NCBI GenBank assembly: GCA_032164245.1
Contig: JAVMKO010000003.1
Location: 84,922,390-84,986,389, forward strand
Source: Sternotherus odoratus
Taxonomy: Eukaryota > Chordata > Testudines > Kinosternidae
Length of the DNA: 64,000 nt
Reading direction: 5' to 3'
A model generated the notes under the pieces. It had not been told where the DNA came from. It was given only the letters and a program-made list of their open reading frames with translations, and did not search any database. This document shows, one piece after another, positions 47,176 through 59,710 of the stretch. The number at the start of each line of letters is the position of its first letter. The stretch's first letter is position 1. The position numbers and the translations under genes are program-made.

Positions 47176-47673
47176 TAAAACAAGTCTCCCCTTTAAATGT
47201 CTCCCTTACCTGGCCAGGGTGGACACAGGTAGGGCTGAAATTGGTTATAAAATATTTTTACAAAAACGTGCTATCAACTAACATGGGGCCAACCTAGCAA
47301 GCTTTCTCCACATGGAACCTCTAAGGACTTCAATAGAAGTACTGTTCCTCTAGTGACTGGTGGGTTCAGCATGATATTGTATTAAGACAGTTTCCTTAAT
47401 AAAGTAAAATTACAATTTGAGTAAGACTCACTTAACTGCAAAAATGTGTCACTGGTCCCTCAGTCCCCAACCTAATACACAATGGAAAATCTTTCATAAG
47501 CTTTTCAGATATATAAAAGGCATTGCACGAGTGAAAATTTAAAGCAATACAGAACTCAGTCTATCTTTAAAAACATTCATGTCACTAGATTTATTACTTA
47601 TAATTGAAAACCTCACAACAAGGTCAAAGCATCTTCATCATTTCAGTATCAAGTTGATAGGTGCATTATAGAC

Positions 47674-47692
47674 AATATATATATATATATAT
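47674..47692. repeat. TA microsatellite
   Basis: About nine TA units. Confidence 0.8.
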
Positions 47693-48211
47693 GACAGACA
47701 TTACAAAATCCTTGAAAATTAACAGCTCAATGACCTTTTACAAGGGGTGAGGAACTCAACTACCACATGAACTGAAGCTGCAGATACTCAGCATCTCTAA
47801 AAGTCAAGTCAACATTTCATGATGTGTGTGGGTAATTTCAACATAGGCAAAAAGCCTTAAGATGTCCACACATGTCAATATGATATACACTATGATTTCA
47901 AGCCTGCCAAGTCTTAATTAGAGAGGCGCTATATGCCACACAAACATGTACATAAACAATTCTGCAAGGTCTCTAAAGTAATATGACGACTAATTTTGGG
48001 GTGTTTTCAGCCAAGATACAGTGTTCACAATAACTGAATTGCACAATACAGTTTATTTTTAAAAGACAAATCCTTTGTTAACAAACAAATTGAAAAAAAG
48101 GAAAAGAATAATCAGTAGAAAGGAGTAAACGTTGGCACCTTTTAATACAGTTTTAAAACTGTGTAGCATGTTCCACCTCCGGTTCCAATGGATGCATTTT
48201 AAAGTCATATA

Positions 48212-48511
48212 CAGTAGACTCTCGATTATCCAGGATTGGATTAACCAGAATGTGGATTAACCAGGATGTCAAAAAAAAAAATATGCGCAATTTGTAGGGC
48301 TGGCTCTGGCTTTGCTGCCGCCCCAAGCACACACAAAAAACCCCCACCAGGGCACAGGGCAGCCGGTGAACCAACACCCCCTCCCCATGGTGCAGGATGG
48401 CTGGTGAACCAACCCCCTCTCCCCATATTTCCTATGGATGATGATTATCCGGGATTTTATTAACCAGAATTAATTTTTCTCCTATCATCCTGGATAATCG
48501 AGAGTCTACTG
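48212..48511. mobile_element. Pogo/Tigger-like MITE
   Basis: Ends CAGTAGACTCTCGATTATCC and GGATAATCGAGAGTCTACTG are perfect 20-bp inverted repeats flanked by TA (48210-48211, 48512-48513). The interior has a two-copy direct repeat ('ggtgaaccaac'). Confidence 0.92.
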
Positions 48512-49598
48512 TACAGTGGTCCAAATTCTACTCTCGCTTACTAATGTGACTAACAGGACTGCTAATTTTACATACCAATAATATTATTAAACAATTTGAT
48601 CTTATGTTTAAATTACCCAAGGCAACGAATTAGACACTAGCTAGGGCATTGAACATAAACACAAATGGAGGAGACAAGTTGTTAAAGTATGTTGGTTTTA
48701 AACAATAAATATTTTGGTCACTGGCACATACAAAAGCTAGATGAGAGCAGTTAATCAGCATTCTCCAGTAGACTCAATGGGAAGGTTTGATTGCAAAAGG
48801 AGAATGTTCGATGAGAGTGTTTTAAAAAAAAATCAGTGGTGCAACCACGAATGAAGGTTCCAGCCTTAGGAAAACTTAATCAATAAAGCTTCAATAATTT
48901 TGTTTTAGGATGCACTGTGATGTGAAAAAGACACTAATTTCTTTGCTTACATTTATGGATGATGAAAAAGACACATTCTATTCTTCAGCAACTTTTATTA
49001 AACATTATGAAATACAGTATTAGGTGAAATAGAATATCTCTGGAGTTCACAATCCACTGGCGTGACAAAAAGTGTCACATGACAGTATCCTTATTTTATA
49101 ATCAAGCAGAAAGTTATGTAGTGCAAAAACACCCTCAAACACAGAAATATCCCCCAAGCATACAGTAGTTATAAGGAATTACTATTTTATATATAGAGTC
49201 CAAAAATCATGTCAAGTTCGTTACAGATCTGTAAAGAGACATTCTCCAATCTAATATGCTTATCGCAGCTGGTTTGATTCATGAGTTAAACTTTGTAAAG
49301 TGATTTTAAGTATAGACACCTAAAATATCCAAAACATTTCCCAATATTTAAAATTCTATAACAGTGCTCATTCTAGGAATCAAGAGATGAAACAACCCTT
49401 TCTCTGGGCATGCTTTGAGAACACATTTTTTATGCAACACCAAATAGCACTAACATTCCCTTCTGATGAATGAATCCCATTGAAGACAAGGTAGGCAAAA
49501 TAATCTTCACCAACAGACACAAGAGAAAAACCTGCACTACACTACCGCTGTCCCTTGGTAACTCTGGGGCAAAGTGTTTGATTTACAAGAAATTATAA

Positions 49599-49825
49599 AT
49601 CAGAGAGGTAGCCATGTTAGTCAGGAATTGCAGAAGTGACAGAGAGTCCTGTGGCATCTTAAAGACTAACAAAAGTATTGAAGCACAAGCTTTCGTGGGC
49701 TAATACCCACTTCGTTGGATACCACTGCATGCATTCGACGAAGTGGGTATTAGCCCACGAAAGCTTAAGCTTCAATACTTTTGTTAGTCTTTAAGGTGCC
49801 ACAGGACTCTCTTGTCACTTCTGAA
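49599..49825. repeat. Turtle-type interspersed repeat as an inverted pair (foldback)
   Basis: A left copy (49599-49724) carries 'gtagccatgttagtcaggaa'. Its arm 49632-49722 recurs inverted at 49735-49823 with few mismatches, separated by about 12 bp. The inverted junction contains 'gacgaagtgggtattagccc'. Confidence 0.85.
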
Positions 49826-50321
49826 AGAAGTTATATGTACTGCTACAAAAATTTCTTATCTATTGGGCATGGAAAGAGTGCCTCCATCTCTGATACTACT
49901 AAATTATTTAATCTGACACTACTGCTACCATCTGTTCAGTTGTCTACTCACACACTTCCAGAACACCAGCTCATTATTACTGGTCTAGCAATGCCTTTCA
50001 TGTTCATCAGTCAAATGTTTAACAAAGAAAAGGAAAAGCATGCAGATAAAAAGGGTGTTGCTACAAAAAGCTGAAGGAGCTATTTTAAATTAAACAGAGT
50101 TGTCAAACTTTCTGTGGAGAACGACTAATTACAAATTTAATTAGAATCTACAGACCAGAAACTCGAGGTTAGGGGCCCTTAACAGCCAGAACACAAAACT
50201 ACAGGAAAAACACTTTTTAAAAAACCCACTCATCTGTTTTCAGAAAGGGTCGAAAAGCCAATGGCATCTCATTCCCACCCCACCCTCCCGGCGCCCACCT
50301 GAGGAAGGACCTAGAGATTAA

Positions 50322-51235
50322 GGGTATGTCTTCACTACAGGACTAGGTCGATTTCCCTTAATTCGATTTTCTAAATTCGATTTTAGAAAATCGAATCAGT
50401 GTGTCCCCACCAGGACAGCAGGTCGACAGTGGTCGACACTGTCTGTCCTAGAACTTTTGCAGGGGTCGACATAGCCCGCATTGCACTTTGGGTAGGTAGC
50501 CCACAGTGCAATGTGTGCCAGAACCCCCCCCCCCCAAGCAGCCCCGCGGACCCCCCTGCCCGCCTGAACAGCCCCCCCCCGCCCGCCCGAGGGGGGGGGG
50601 GGAAGCGGCACGGGGCTGCTTGAGCGAGCAGGTCAGCTGCCTAGTCAATTTCACCTGAAAGTGAGTGAAGAGGCATCTGAAGTTAAGCCTCCGACCTCCG
50701 AGCAGCCCCGCGCCGGACCCCCCGCCCGAGCAGCCCCGCGCCGGACCCCCCGCCCCCCCGCCTGAGCAGCCCCGCGCCCCCCCGCCCACCTGAACAGCCC
50801 CCCCGCCTGACCCCCCCCCCCGCCCGAGGGGCTGCTTGAGCGAGCGGGTCAGCTGCTTGGTCAATTTCAGGTGAAATTGACTAGGCAGCTGACCCGCTCG
50901 CTCAAGCAGCCCCACGCTGGCTCCCCCCCCCCTCGGGCGGGTGGGGGGGGCTGTTCAGGTGGGCGGGGGGGCGGGGCTGCTCAGGCGGGGGGGCGGGGGG
51001 TCCGGCGCGGGGCTGCTCGGAGGTCGGAGGCTTAACTTCAGATGCCTCTTCACTTACTCACAGTAGACATAGAGAAGTCGATTTTAGCCTTACTTCTCTC
51101 GTCAGGCAGGAGTTACAAATTCGATTTTGAGGGCCCTTTAAATCGACTTTAAGGGCATGTATGTGAAGACAGGTACACATTTAATTCGACCTAACGTCGT
51201 TAAGGTCGAATTAAAGTGGTAGTGAAGACATGCCC
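50322..51235. mobile_element. Non-autonomous deletion derivative of the Harbinger family
   Basis: The 914-bp element has ends GGGTATGTCTTCACTAC and GTAGTGAAGACATGCCC and a TAA duplication on each side (50319-50321, 51236-51238). Its first 200 bp match the reverse complement of the right end of the complete element (the stretch with 'cagtgtctgtcc' and 'ttttgca'). Its last 180 bp match the reverse complement of the left end ('taattcgacctaacgtcgtt'). The coding core is replaced by a C- and G-rich palindromic filler. It should be mobilised by the same transposase. Confidence 0.9.
50828..50913. repeat. Near-perfect hairpin palindrome in the Harbinger derivative
   Basis: The arm starting GGGGCTGCTTGAGCGAGC is followed after about 40 bases by its complement ending GCTCGCTCAAGCAGCCCC, with only one or two mismatches and almost no loop. 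Larger inverted arms surround it: the segment with 'gcctccgacctccgagcagc' near 50690 recurs inverted near 51010. Confidence 0.85.
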
Positions 51236-52014
51236 TAAGACATTGAAAATCAGAGAGAAAAGTTGGTTCCAGCCCTTATATCACCACAGTTTTTTAGTTC
51301 TACCATTACATCCAACAAAGGAAAAGTGTAAGAAATGAATGTTTCTGCTAAAATTGAATAGTAAAAGTTGACCTTTGAATTACTGTCATTAGGCTTCAGA
51401 GTTTAAACGTTGAGACAAATGTTGACCCTTCTCCAAATTACTGTTTCAGAGTAGCTGCGCATTCCAACAGAAAAGCCTAGTTCACACTTGGAAGGGATGC
51501 TTCCAAACCATAAGTGTTAGCAACTGAATTTTAAAAAAACAAAACATTAAATTCAACAGACACTTACTAGCCTGTCACAAGGGCCAGATTTATACATCAT
51601 GTGGGTCAGATTCAGCCAACAGGCTGGATATTTGCCATTGTATTGACAAAGTATTGTTCTAACAAGAGATAAGAACTGCAACCTAATAGTTAAACCCAGT
51701 GCCTGAGGGACTTCTATTTTAAAATGACAAATACTCAGACTGAAGCAAATCTCTCTCTGTATGGAAGACATATGGAGACTGATTAAATGCAGCTCCACTC
51801 TGGTAAGTGACTGCAAAAAACGGTATCATGGGGTTTCATATATAGCCCCTCAGTGACTCCAGGTCAGATTATTTGCTCAGGTTAGAATTAAAATGATGTT
51901 TTGCTAACTGCTAAAACTGCAGATGAAGCCAGGGATCTGAAATTCAACCTGTGCTCTTTCTAGTTCATACATCAACCCAAATAATCCAGACCCATCTTGA
52001 TATTTTTATGAGAT

Positions 52015-52880
52015 TATAAATTTGATTGATAAAGATAGTAGTGTTGATGTAATATACTTACACTTCTGTAAGGTATTTGACTTGGTCACGGACACTGAGC
52101 AATCTGGATCAGTTGGCAAACAATATGTGTTTTAATATGGCTAAATGTAAATGTGTAAATCTAGGAACAAAGAATGTAGACCATACTTACAGGAGAGGGG
52201 ACTCAGGGACTCTGAAAAAGATTTGGGGGTTGTGGTGGATAACCAGCTGAACACGAACATCCAGAGCGATGCTGGGGACAAAAGGGCTAATGCAATGCTT
52301 GGATGCATAAACATGGGAATCTTGAGTAGGGATAGAATGGTTATTTGGAACTGGTTTGACCACTGATGGACTACTGTGTCCAGTTCTGGTGTCCACAAGT
52401 CAAAAAGGATGGCTAAACATTGGAGAGGGTTCACAGAAGAGCTATGAGAATGATGAAAGGCTTAGAAAACATGTCATAGTGATAGATACAAGGAGCTCAG
52501 TCTATTTAGCTGAACAAAGACACGGTTAAGGGTTGACTTAATTACAGTTTGTACCTGTCTATGTGGGAACCAAAGATTTAATAATGGGTTCTTCAGGCTA
52601 GCAGCGAAAGGTATAACATGATGGCTGGAACTGAACTAGAGAAATTCAGACCAAAAATAAGGCATACATTTGTAACTGAGAAAGTTAATTAACCATTGGA
52701 GATATTACCCAGGGTCATGGTGGATTCTTCATTGCAGGCAATTTTTAAATCAAGATTGGATGTTTGCTGAAAGCTATGCACTAGGAATTATTTTGGGAAA
52801 GTTCTATGACTTGTGTTATACAGCAGGTCAGACTTAGTGATCACAATGGTCTCCTCTGACTTTGGAACTTATCTATCGAT
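52015..52880 (+). mobile_element. CR1-type LINE fragment (reverse transcriptase C-terminus and 3' end)
   Basis: Plus-strand translation includes EKDLGVVVDNQLNTNIQSDA, then GDKRANAMLGCINMG, the conserved C-terminal part of CR1 reverse transcriptase. After it come 'tgtgtccagttctggtgtcc' and a CR1-like 3' region ending near 'ggtctcctctgactttggaa'. Frames are broken; this is an old copy. Confidence 0.8.
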
Positions 52881-55627
52881 TATAGTTACAGTTGAGATGC
52901 AATTGTAATCCACTGCTTTAAATGCTAGGAGTTATCTTATCTGGAGTTATGAGCAAAAAGCAGATGCATGTTTAGGCAATAGTACATTATGAGATGTATT
53001 CTGCCAATATGTTTGGTCTAGTCTGATAAATAATTTTTCTAAATTGAGCAACTCCTGTGTGTACTCATCAAATTTACTAAAGCAAAATATTTTTGTAATT
53101 TGTAATTATATATCTGTTGCCACACACCTGGATTCTGAAGACATTTTTAAAATGTGATATTAAATACTCAACTAACCTCCTCCCAAACTCCGTTCTTCTG
53201 AAAGACTTAGGGAATACAAACAAAATACCATCTGTTGATACTAAGGTAGGGCTAAGCCTTTAATACCAAAATATTCCTAGACTCACTTTGGAGCAGCCAC
53301 TTTGATAGATTTAATCAGCTAAGAATCTCAAAGTTTCTGAGTAAGGCCAAGCATACTCCAGTTCCAGCCCCATCCTTCCTTTTATACAAGCAGGGATTTA
53401 GGAATTCAATCAGCGATTCACTCACACCATTCCATTTCCCAGAAAGCTAGAGTTTAAGGAGTTCCACCATCGTCCTTCCTGTTGCCAAGTCAACCTGCAA
53501 CTTCGCTACTTTAAAAATTCCAGGAGGAGTTTCCTGCCCTCCTAAACAGACTGCAAGGGACATGGGGAAACAACTAGGATAGGCCTTAGCTCTCCCGCTT
53601 TAATTAGATTTTTTTAAAGTAGTGTGGCGGTTGTACTTGAAGTATACTGGCCTAGTTTAGACACAGATGGTAACAGGGGTCTTTCCAAGAGCACATTTGT
53701 TATGAAACTGAAATTCTTGAAGAGTATATTACATATTGCATGATTTGCATCATTTGCTTTGCTAAAGTCACTCAGACCATCATTGTTGCAAAACAATCAT
53801 GTTTTAAAAAAGCACCAGCAGGATCACATTCACTTCAACTTTGTCTCTATCCATGTGATGTAGCCTGAATGCATACTGAGACTGGTCCCTCTGTACAGCA
53901 GAGTACAGAGGAACCAAACACGAACCATTGCTTAGCCTCAAATAAATCACCACTTTTTAAAATCTAAAGGAATACACAAACCAGAAAAAGTGAATTACCC
54001 CTCCCCCCCAAAATTTCAATATACTGTAGTAGTAAAACAAACAAACAAACAAGGACTGAAATGCTACCTGAAGCACTTAAGTATCACTCTCCTGTATTCA
54101 TTTAACTCTGCAATCTGAAAGGAAAACTTGCTGCATTCCAAAACAAAAAGAGTGAATGTCTAGCACAAGGCCAAAGACTGCCATCTACAGGGGACCACTG
54201 GCATTCATCAATTTGCAATGAGTAGCTATGCAAACTAGTAAAGATTAGACCATGATAATGTAAATCTGGGAATAAAAGGGAAAAAGTCAATCCTTCCAGT
54301 GTACTCATAACCTATATTTTCTGTCTGCTTTAAGGCCACTGGGTGTTTTCAAATGGCAGCAGGTGCATTCACAAATGCATGGGAAAAAATCAAGTTTTTC
54401 AGTATCTTACTTCCAAGTGTGACAGATTTCATCATTGTGAAAGATGGGTTGACACTGAACACATGCAACAATCAGCATTTTTGTTGGGTGGAATTTTGGG
54501 CATAGAAATTCTCAGTGTTTCACTTTTCTCCACTATTTGTGTCTCAGTAAATTTCATTTTCAGATTTCCAGAAATGGCTGTATTCCTACAGAAAACATGC
54601 AAAAATGAAAACGTTCCATGTTTCAGATATAAAACCCATCTTCAACTTTAAAAAGGGCAGCAATGCATTTATGTTCAGAAAAAGGCCCAATTTTACTCAG
54701 AAACTGTCCTTTTTGTATGAGAGATACACAAGTCTATAGCAAAAATATATAAAACCTTGAACTTCACAGTTTCGTATTTCTTTATGTCTAATCTCTAATA
54801 TCACCATTCCCTTCCCAAACAAACCTGCCCAGATCCTTGTCCCATAAACGAAAATAAGTATAAGAACTAGAGAGACACCGGACAGAGTCACAAACAGAAG
54901 CCCATGCAAGGTTTATTTTTCTAGGTAATGTGTGGGTTATAATTAACAACTCTAAACAAGAGACATGGCTGTAATAAATTACCACTCAGACATTCATACA
55001 AATAAAATACCAGCTTGTTTTAGTTTTCATCTGTACAGAGTCATCAACCAAGACATACTTCATTATGATCATTTGTCTTCAAATCTCTCCAAATTTTCAG
55101 TACAAGTCAAAGAACAGAAAGAGCAGAAGGACAACACATGGATTATATTAGGATGGTGTGCACACCAGCACCCTTGAGACTTATGCTCTGAAGATACAAT
55201 TACTATTTCATTTTCCCCTTTCCTACTATTAAACAGCCTTCAATGCATTCAGCAACATCTCCCATATGGTTAAGATGAATGCAGTAATTAATATGCAATT
55301 AATAAGATAGTGTGATCAACTGCTTTTGTTCCATGAGGCAGCTGGCCCACATGTCGGATGGTAATTAGACAAATTAAGATGGACCACTTTTGTTTACTGA
55401 TGAACTGACAGCATTGCTGGTGCTTAAAGTCACCCATCCTATTATTTTTTAATAATACTGAAGGGGTCTCAATAAACCAGAATTATTAATCCCCATCCAT
55501 AAAGAAGGGAAAGGTAAGTTTGATTTCCCTTTAAAATGTTGGCACCAGCTGCCCAGTGAGTTAATGACAGAATTGATCTGATTCAAGGATGGTGTATCCT
55601 GGACCTAACAATGTAGCAATAATGACA

Positions 55628-55710
55628 GGTTTTAGAGTGGCAGCCGTGTTAGTCTGTATACGCAAAAAGAAGGAGTACTTGTGGCACCTTAAAGACTAAC
55701 CAAATTATCA
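55628..55710. repeat. Turtle-type interspersed repeat, partial
   Basis: 'ggcagccgtgttagtctgta' and 'gtacttgtggcaccttaaag' are the left part of the family; the right part is absent. Confidence 0.75.
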
Positions 55711-56202
55711 TGGAGCAATGATTATCACAGGGAGTGGAACAGAGAAGACTTTGGCTATTGGGAGGTGGGGGCGCGGCAGAGAGACAGAAAGATCAGATTT
55801 GACCTGTATCTAAGTACAAGCAGAAAGTCTGAGGATCTCCTAGTGATCCACCCATCCTCAGCCAGTCTATATATTTCCAATTATTTTATCCTGCTAGTCC
55901 TGGTCAACAACAGAATAAACTTTTCAACTTAACCCTAAAACTACGTTTAAAACAGTTTAAAATTCATTTTGTTATGCAATCAGCATGAAAACTACATGTA
56001 GAAGTTGATTATATTTGCATTTATATTTTTGATCTATGTATTTGTACAGTGCTCCATCAGCCTGATGTTTTGATTCCAATGTAAATTATGTCAAAAAATC
56101 CAACTGGGACTAAATACCTGGGACTATGTGCCACATACATCAATCATCAGTATGATTAGGTGAAAACTATACCCAGAATGTTTTAAGGACAATATCCTAT
56201 TG

Positions 56203-56498
56203 CAGCAGTTCTCAAACTGTGAGTCAGACCCCAAAGTGGGTTATGACCCTATTTTAATGGAGTCGCCAGGATTGGCTTAAACTTGCTGGGGCCCAAGGCT
56301 GAACCCTGCCTGACCTTGGGGCTGAAGCCCTTGGGCTTCAGCTTTGACCCCAACCCCCAAACCACCCTCCACCCAGGGCAGCAGGGCTCGGGCAGGCTTA
56401 GGCTTTGCCCCTCTCCCCCCCCCCCCCCCTCCTGCAGCCGTGTAATCATTTTTGTTCTCAGAAGGGGGTTGCGGTGCAATGAAGTTTGAGAACCCCTG
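56203..56498. mobile_element. hAT-Charlie-like MITE
   Basis: Termini CAGCAGTTCTCAAACTGTG and AAGTTTGAGAACCCCTG, with perfect duplication TCCTATTG (56195-56202, 56499-56506). A C-run lies at 56417-56432. Confidence 0.92.
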
Positions 56499-56867
56499 TC
56501 CTATTGCATCCTTCCAAGTGTGCACTAGAGCTAGCAGCTTCCCAATACACATATGCTGGTGAATGACATATGGGAGAAGAGCTGGCAGAAGGGACAAGGA
56601 CTCAGGGGAAAAGTGTGGGAGAAGGAGAAGGCATGTTAAAACTTTCATTTTTACTAATAGTTTGCAAGAAAGCCTAATCAATTGCAAAGAAAATCTTACT
56701 CTAATCTTCATTTCTGCTCCATCAACACTGTCACATATATTAAAGCTCTTAGCGAGAGACAGACACACACACTTTACCAGAAATTGGGATCCAATATTAC
56801 TGTGTTGAAATGTGAGCTTTTAAAAGGCCAGTGTGAAAAATAACACTTTCATCAGAGAACAATGCAG

Positions 56868-57190
56868 CATTTTTGCAGCCATGTCAGTCCCAGGATATAG
56901 AGACACAACATGAGTGAGGTAAAAAATTGTTACCTACATATTCGTAACTGTTGCTCGTGTCCATTCCACTGGTGCCTGATATATCGACGTACGAGCACGA
57001 CACTCAAGGGGACATCGCAGCGAATCCTACGGATACTCCTAAGGCAAAAGTCTCCGACGACTGTTCACGTGGGTGCACACACACTTAGAATGGAATCAAC
57101 ATGAGCAAGCACTCAAAGAAGATCTTTTATTGTTGTGAGAGACAACCCCAGTGCAAGCTCAAAAGCTTGTCTCTCTCACCAGTGGAAGTT
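56868..57190. repeat. Interspersed repeat split by the DIRS-type insert
   Basis: Left piece 'gcagccatgtcagtcccagg' through 'gagtgaggtaaaa', right piece 'gatcttttattgttgtgaga' through 'tctctcaccagtggaagttg'. Together they resemble a common turtle repeat with 'cccaggatat', 'gagacaa' and 'aagcttgtctctctcacc' motifs. Class unknown. Confidence 0.5.
56929..57115. mobile_element. DIRS-type terminal repeat, solo
   Basis: Starts 'gttacctacatattcgtaac' with 'gctcgtgtccattccactgg' and ends with the inverted partner ('agaatggaatcaacatgagc'). The same architecture occurs at 15007. It splits another turtle repeat (56868-56928 and 57116-57190). Confidence 0.6.
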
Positions 57191-58854
57191 GGTCCAGTCA
57201 GAGAACTAGTTAACCATAATCCAATGGTACAGAAAATGCACTTCAACTGCAAGCTGATTGCCTTTTATGACTTCATCTGGAACCAGCTAACTCTCTTCGA
57301 GATGCAATCTCTCTGAACCACGACATGATAAAATAGGTTTACATTATGCTGCCATAATCAATTTTTGTTGGCAAGCCTGATTTGATTAGGTGTTTGCCAC
57401 TGATGAGCAGAGCCCTTAAAATGCTTGTACCTTTTCCGGTGAAGTTTAATGTTCTGCTTATTGTGCTGCAGACTTAAATCAAATTAAGTTCAATTTTTTC
57501 ACATTATAGCAACTGCTCTCTGCACAGAAACACTTGCTGACTACAACATGTTGGATGGAGCAATCCATGGTAAAGATTTGAGAATACTGTATACTATATT
57601 CAGCATTAAAAACACATCTGAAGATGTTTAATCAGATTCTGTCACTGCAGTGACTATATACCCTAAACTCTAACCACCTTCATCTGCAACAGATCTCATT
57701 TGCTTCAGATTTTAACTTCTTGTAAGGCTCCTCCACCTGATTAATTAAAGCACATGTTCATTGCTCGAATTACAAGAGATCCTTTAAAAGATGTGTCTAT
57801 ACTTTGCTTTCTTTGAGACGCCTCCAGATTCACACAAGTGATGTTAATGAGTATCAAAACCTCTTCTCCAATTCTCTATAGCATGAGTGCCACAGACTGT
57901 ATCTTGTATAACAGAACTTTCAGGGAAATGCAATAGCTCAGTCTTACAATGAACAAAACCCATGTATTATTCTGTTTATACCTAGCCCTCAATTTAATAG
58001 CCAGACTGTTAAAATGTTCTCCCTTCAGCACATTTGCCTTGGTTGACCACAAGTAGGCTCCCTATTCATTTATGCTTTTCAGCACATTTACCACTTTGCC
58101 AGCATCCCATCATAAAGTAAGTAGTTTTTATTCAATACGTTTCAAGAGCATTTCAAAATGGTCTGTTTTCCTCCCCAACTGTCCCTATTGATCATTTTTC
58201 AAAGTTTGACAATTAGAGTATTAATCCTATCATCTTGGGCAATTTCTTTACAGTAAATCAAGAACAGGAACAGAACTTAACTTTTCAATTGCAAATATTT
58301 AAGGTTAAATTTGTCTTGCAAGGCTCATTGCACCAGCCCTTCCAGTGGCTTCCTCACACCCAAGAGCTGGTGATATGCCAAGTCCAGCCCAGAATAGGCA
58401 TAAGGGGCAAAAGCACGATAGGGGTAGGGCTGGAGCACAATGCACATTGCTGATCCCCCACTGATAGTTCCTTGGGTACCATTCTATTTTAAGCGGCATA
58501 AATTAGAGAAATCTAGTGACTGCTCTAACTTAAACGAGAGGCCAGTTCAACACTCAGCTAGACCTAGAAATGGGAGAGATGAAAACATAACTTTCAGTCA
58601 CCTTTGTCTCCACACCTAGCTGTGTCAAGCAGACTGGACCCTTCATTGTCATGGGTAAACACTGGGTTACTCTGGCATTTGCTTAAATAATGACTAATAA
58701 TTGGGAAATTTAGTTCCTACAGTGATGGACACACTAGATAGAAACAGTAAAGAGAGAGAAAGCCATCTGCAGGCAGTTAACAATAAGAAAGCCAGACTTT
58801 TGTTCTGAAGGCTCCATTAGTTTATAACTTGGTTATAAACTCATGTTCTTTACA

Positions 58855-59710
58855 GGCCTTGTCTACACTACAAAGTTTTGTTGGCAAAAGCTGCCTTTTG
58901 CTGACAAAACAGGGGAGGCGGAGTACACACTACAAAGCTACATTTGACAGCAAAACTCTGTTGTTTTGCTGACAAAATAAAACCACCTCAAGGAGAGGCA
59001 TAAAGCCTTTTGTTGCAAAGTTAAACTGACAAAGAGTCAGTGTAGACACTGCTGTTTGTTTTGTGGACAGAACTGGCTTCCGCCAGTATTCCACAATGCC
59101 TGCCCTGACCACTCTGTTCACTGTTTTGAAGGCGTGAATCCCTTCACTTTCAAAGCTCCAGGAAGTATCTGACAGCTGAGAGTGCTGCTCTGTTTGAGGA
59201 ACAAAAGAGCAAATCATTAAGGTGGAATGCTCCTGTTCTGCCCTACACTAAGAACAGGGGGGCAGGCAAACTGCTGCACTGCTTTGACATTCCTCAGCAT
59301 GGAGGGCACACAGAGCGGCTCAGGATGCGGCTCCCGAAAGCTGAGGAGGATGTGGGAGAACTCAGATGAAATCACAGAACCATAGGCAGGTTCGGGAGAG
59401 ATTACTGTGCTGAGCAGAGACAGGGGCTGACGTGGGGTGGGGGTATCCCCTTCCCCCAGAATAGGTTAGTAAACCTGCTGCCTCCACTGCCTCAGACACA
59501 CCACCCTCCTCCCGCCCCTTTCCCCCACTTCAGTTGAAAAAGCAGTAGACAATCTATTAGGATGCCCCGGAACGATGGGACTGAGAAACCTGCCCCTATC
59601 TGCCTCATGAGGCACCGCAAACCCAAATCACCCTGCATCCAGTTGCACAATGGGATAGCTACCACAGTGCAGTGCTTTCTGTGTCAAAACTTTGTAGTGT
59701 AAACAAGGCC
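58855..59710. mobile_element. Long MITE with 26-bp inverted ends
   Basis: The left end GGCCTTGTCTACACTACAAA and right end TTTGTAGTGTAAACAAGGCC are inverted copies extending about 26 bp. The 856-bp interior has no usable reading frame. A target-site duplication was not resolved (TTACA on the left, TTACT on the right). Confidence 0.7.

Noticed and set aside
50396..50915. Glycine-rich open frames
   Set aside because: Palindromic C/G filler of the Harbinger derivative.
56277..56768. 163-codon minus-strand frame
   Set aside because: Reads through the hAT MITE at 56203 and a C homopolymer; no domain.
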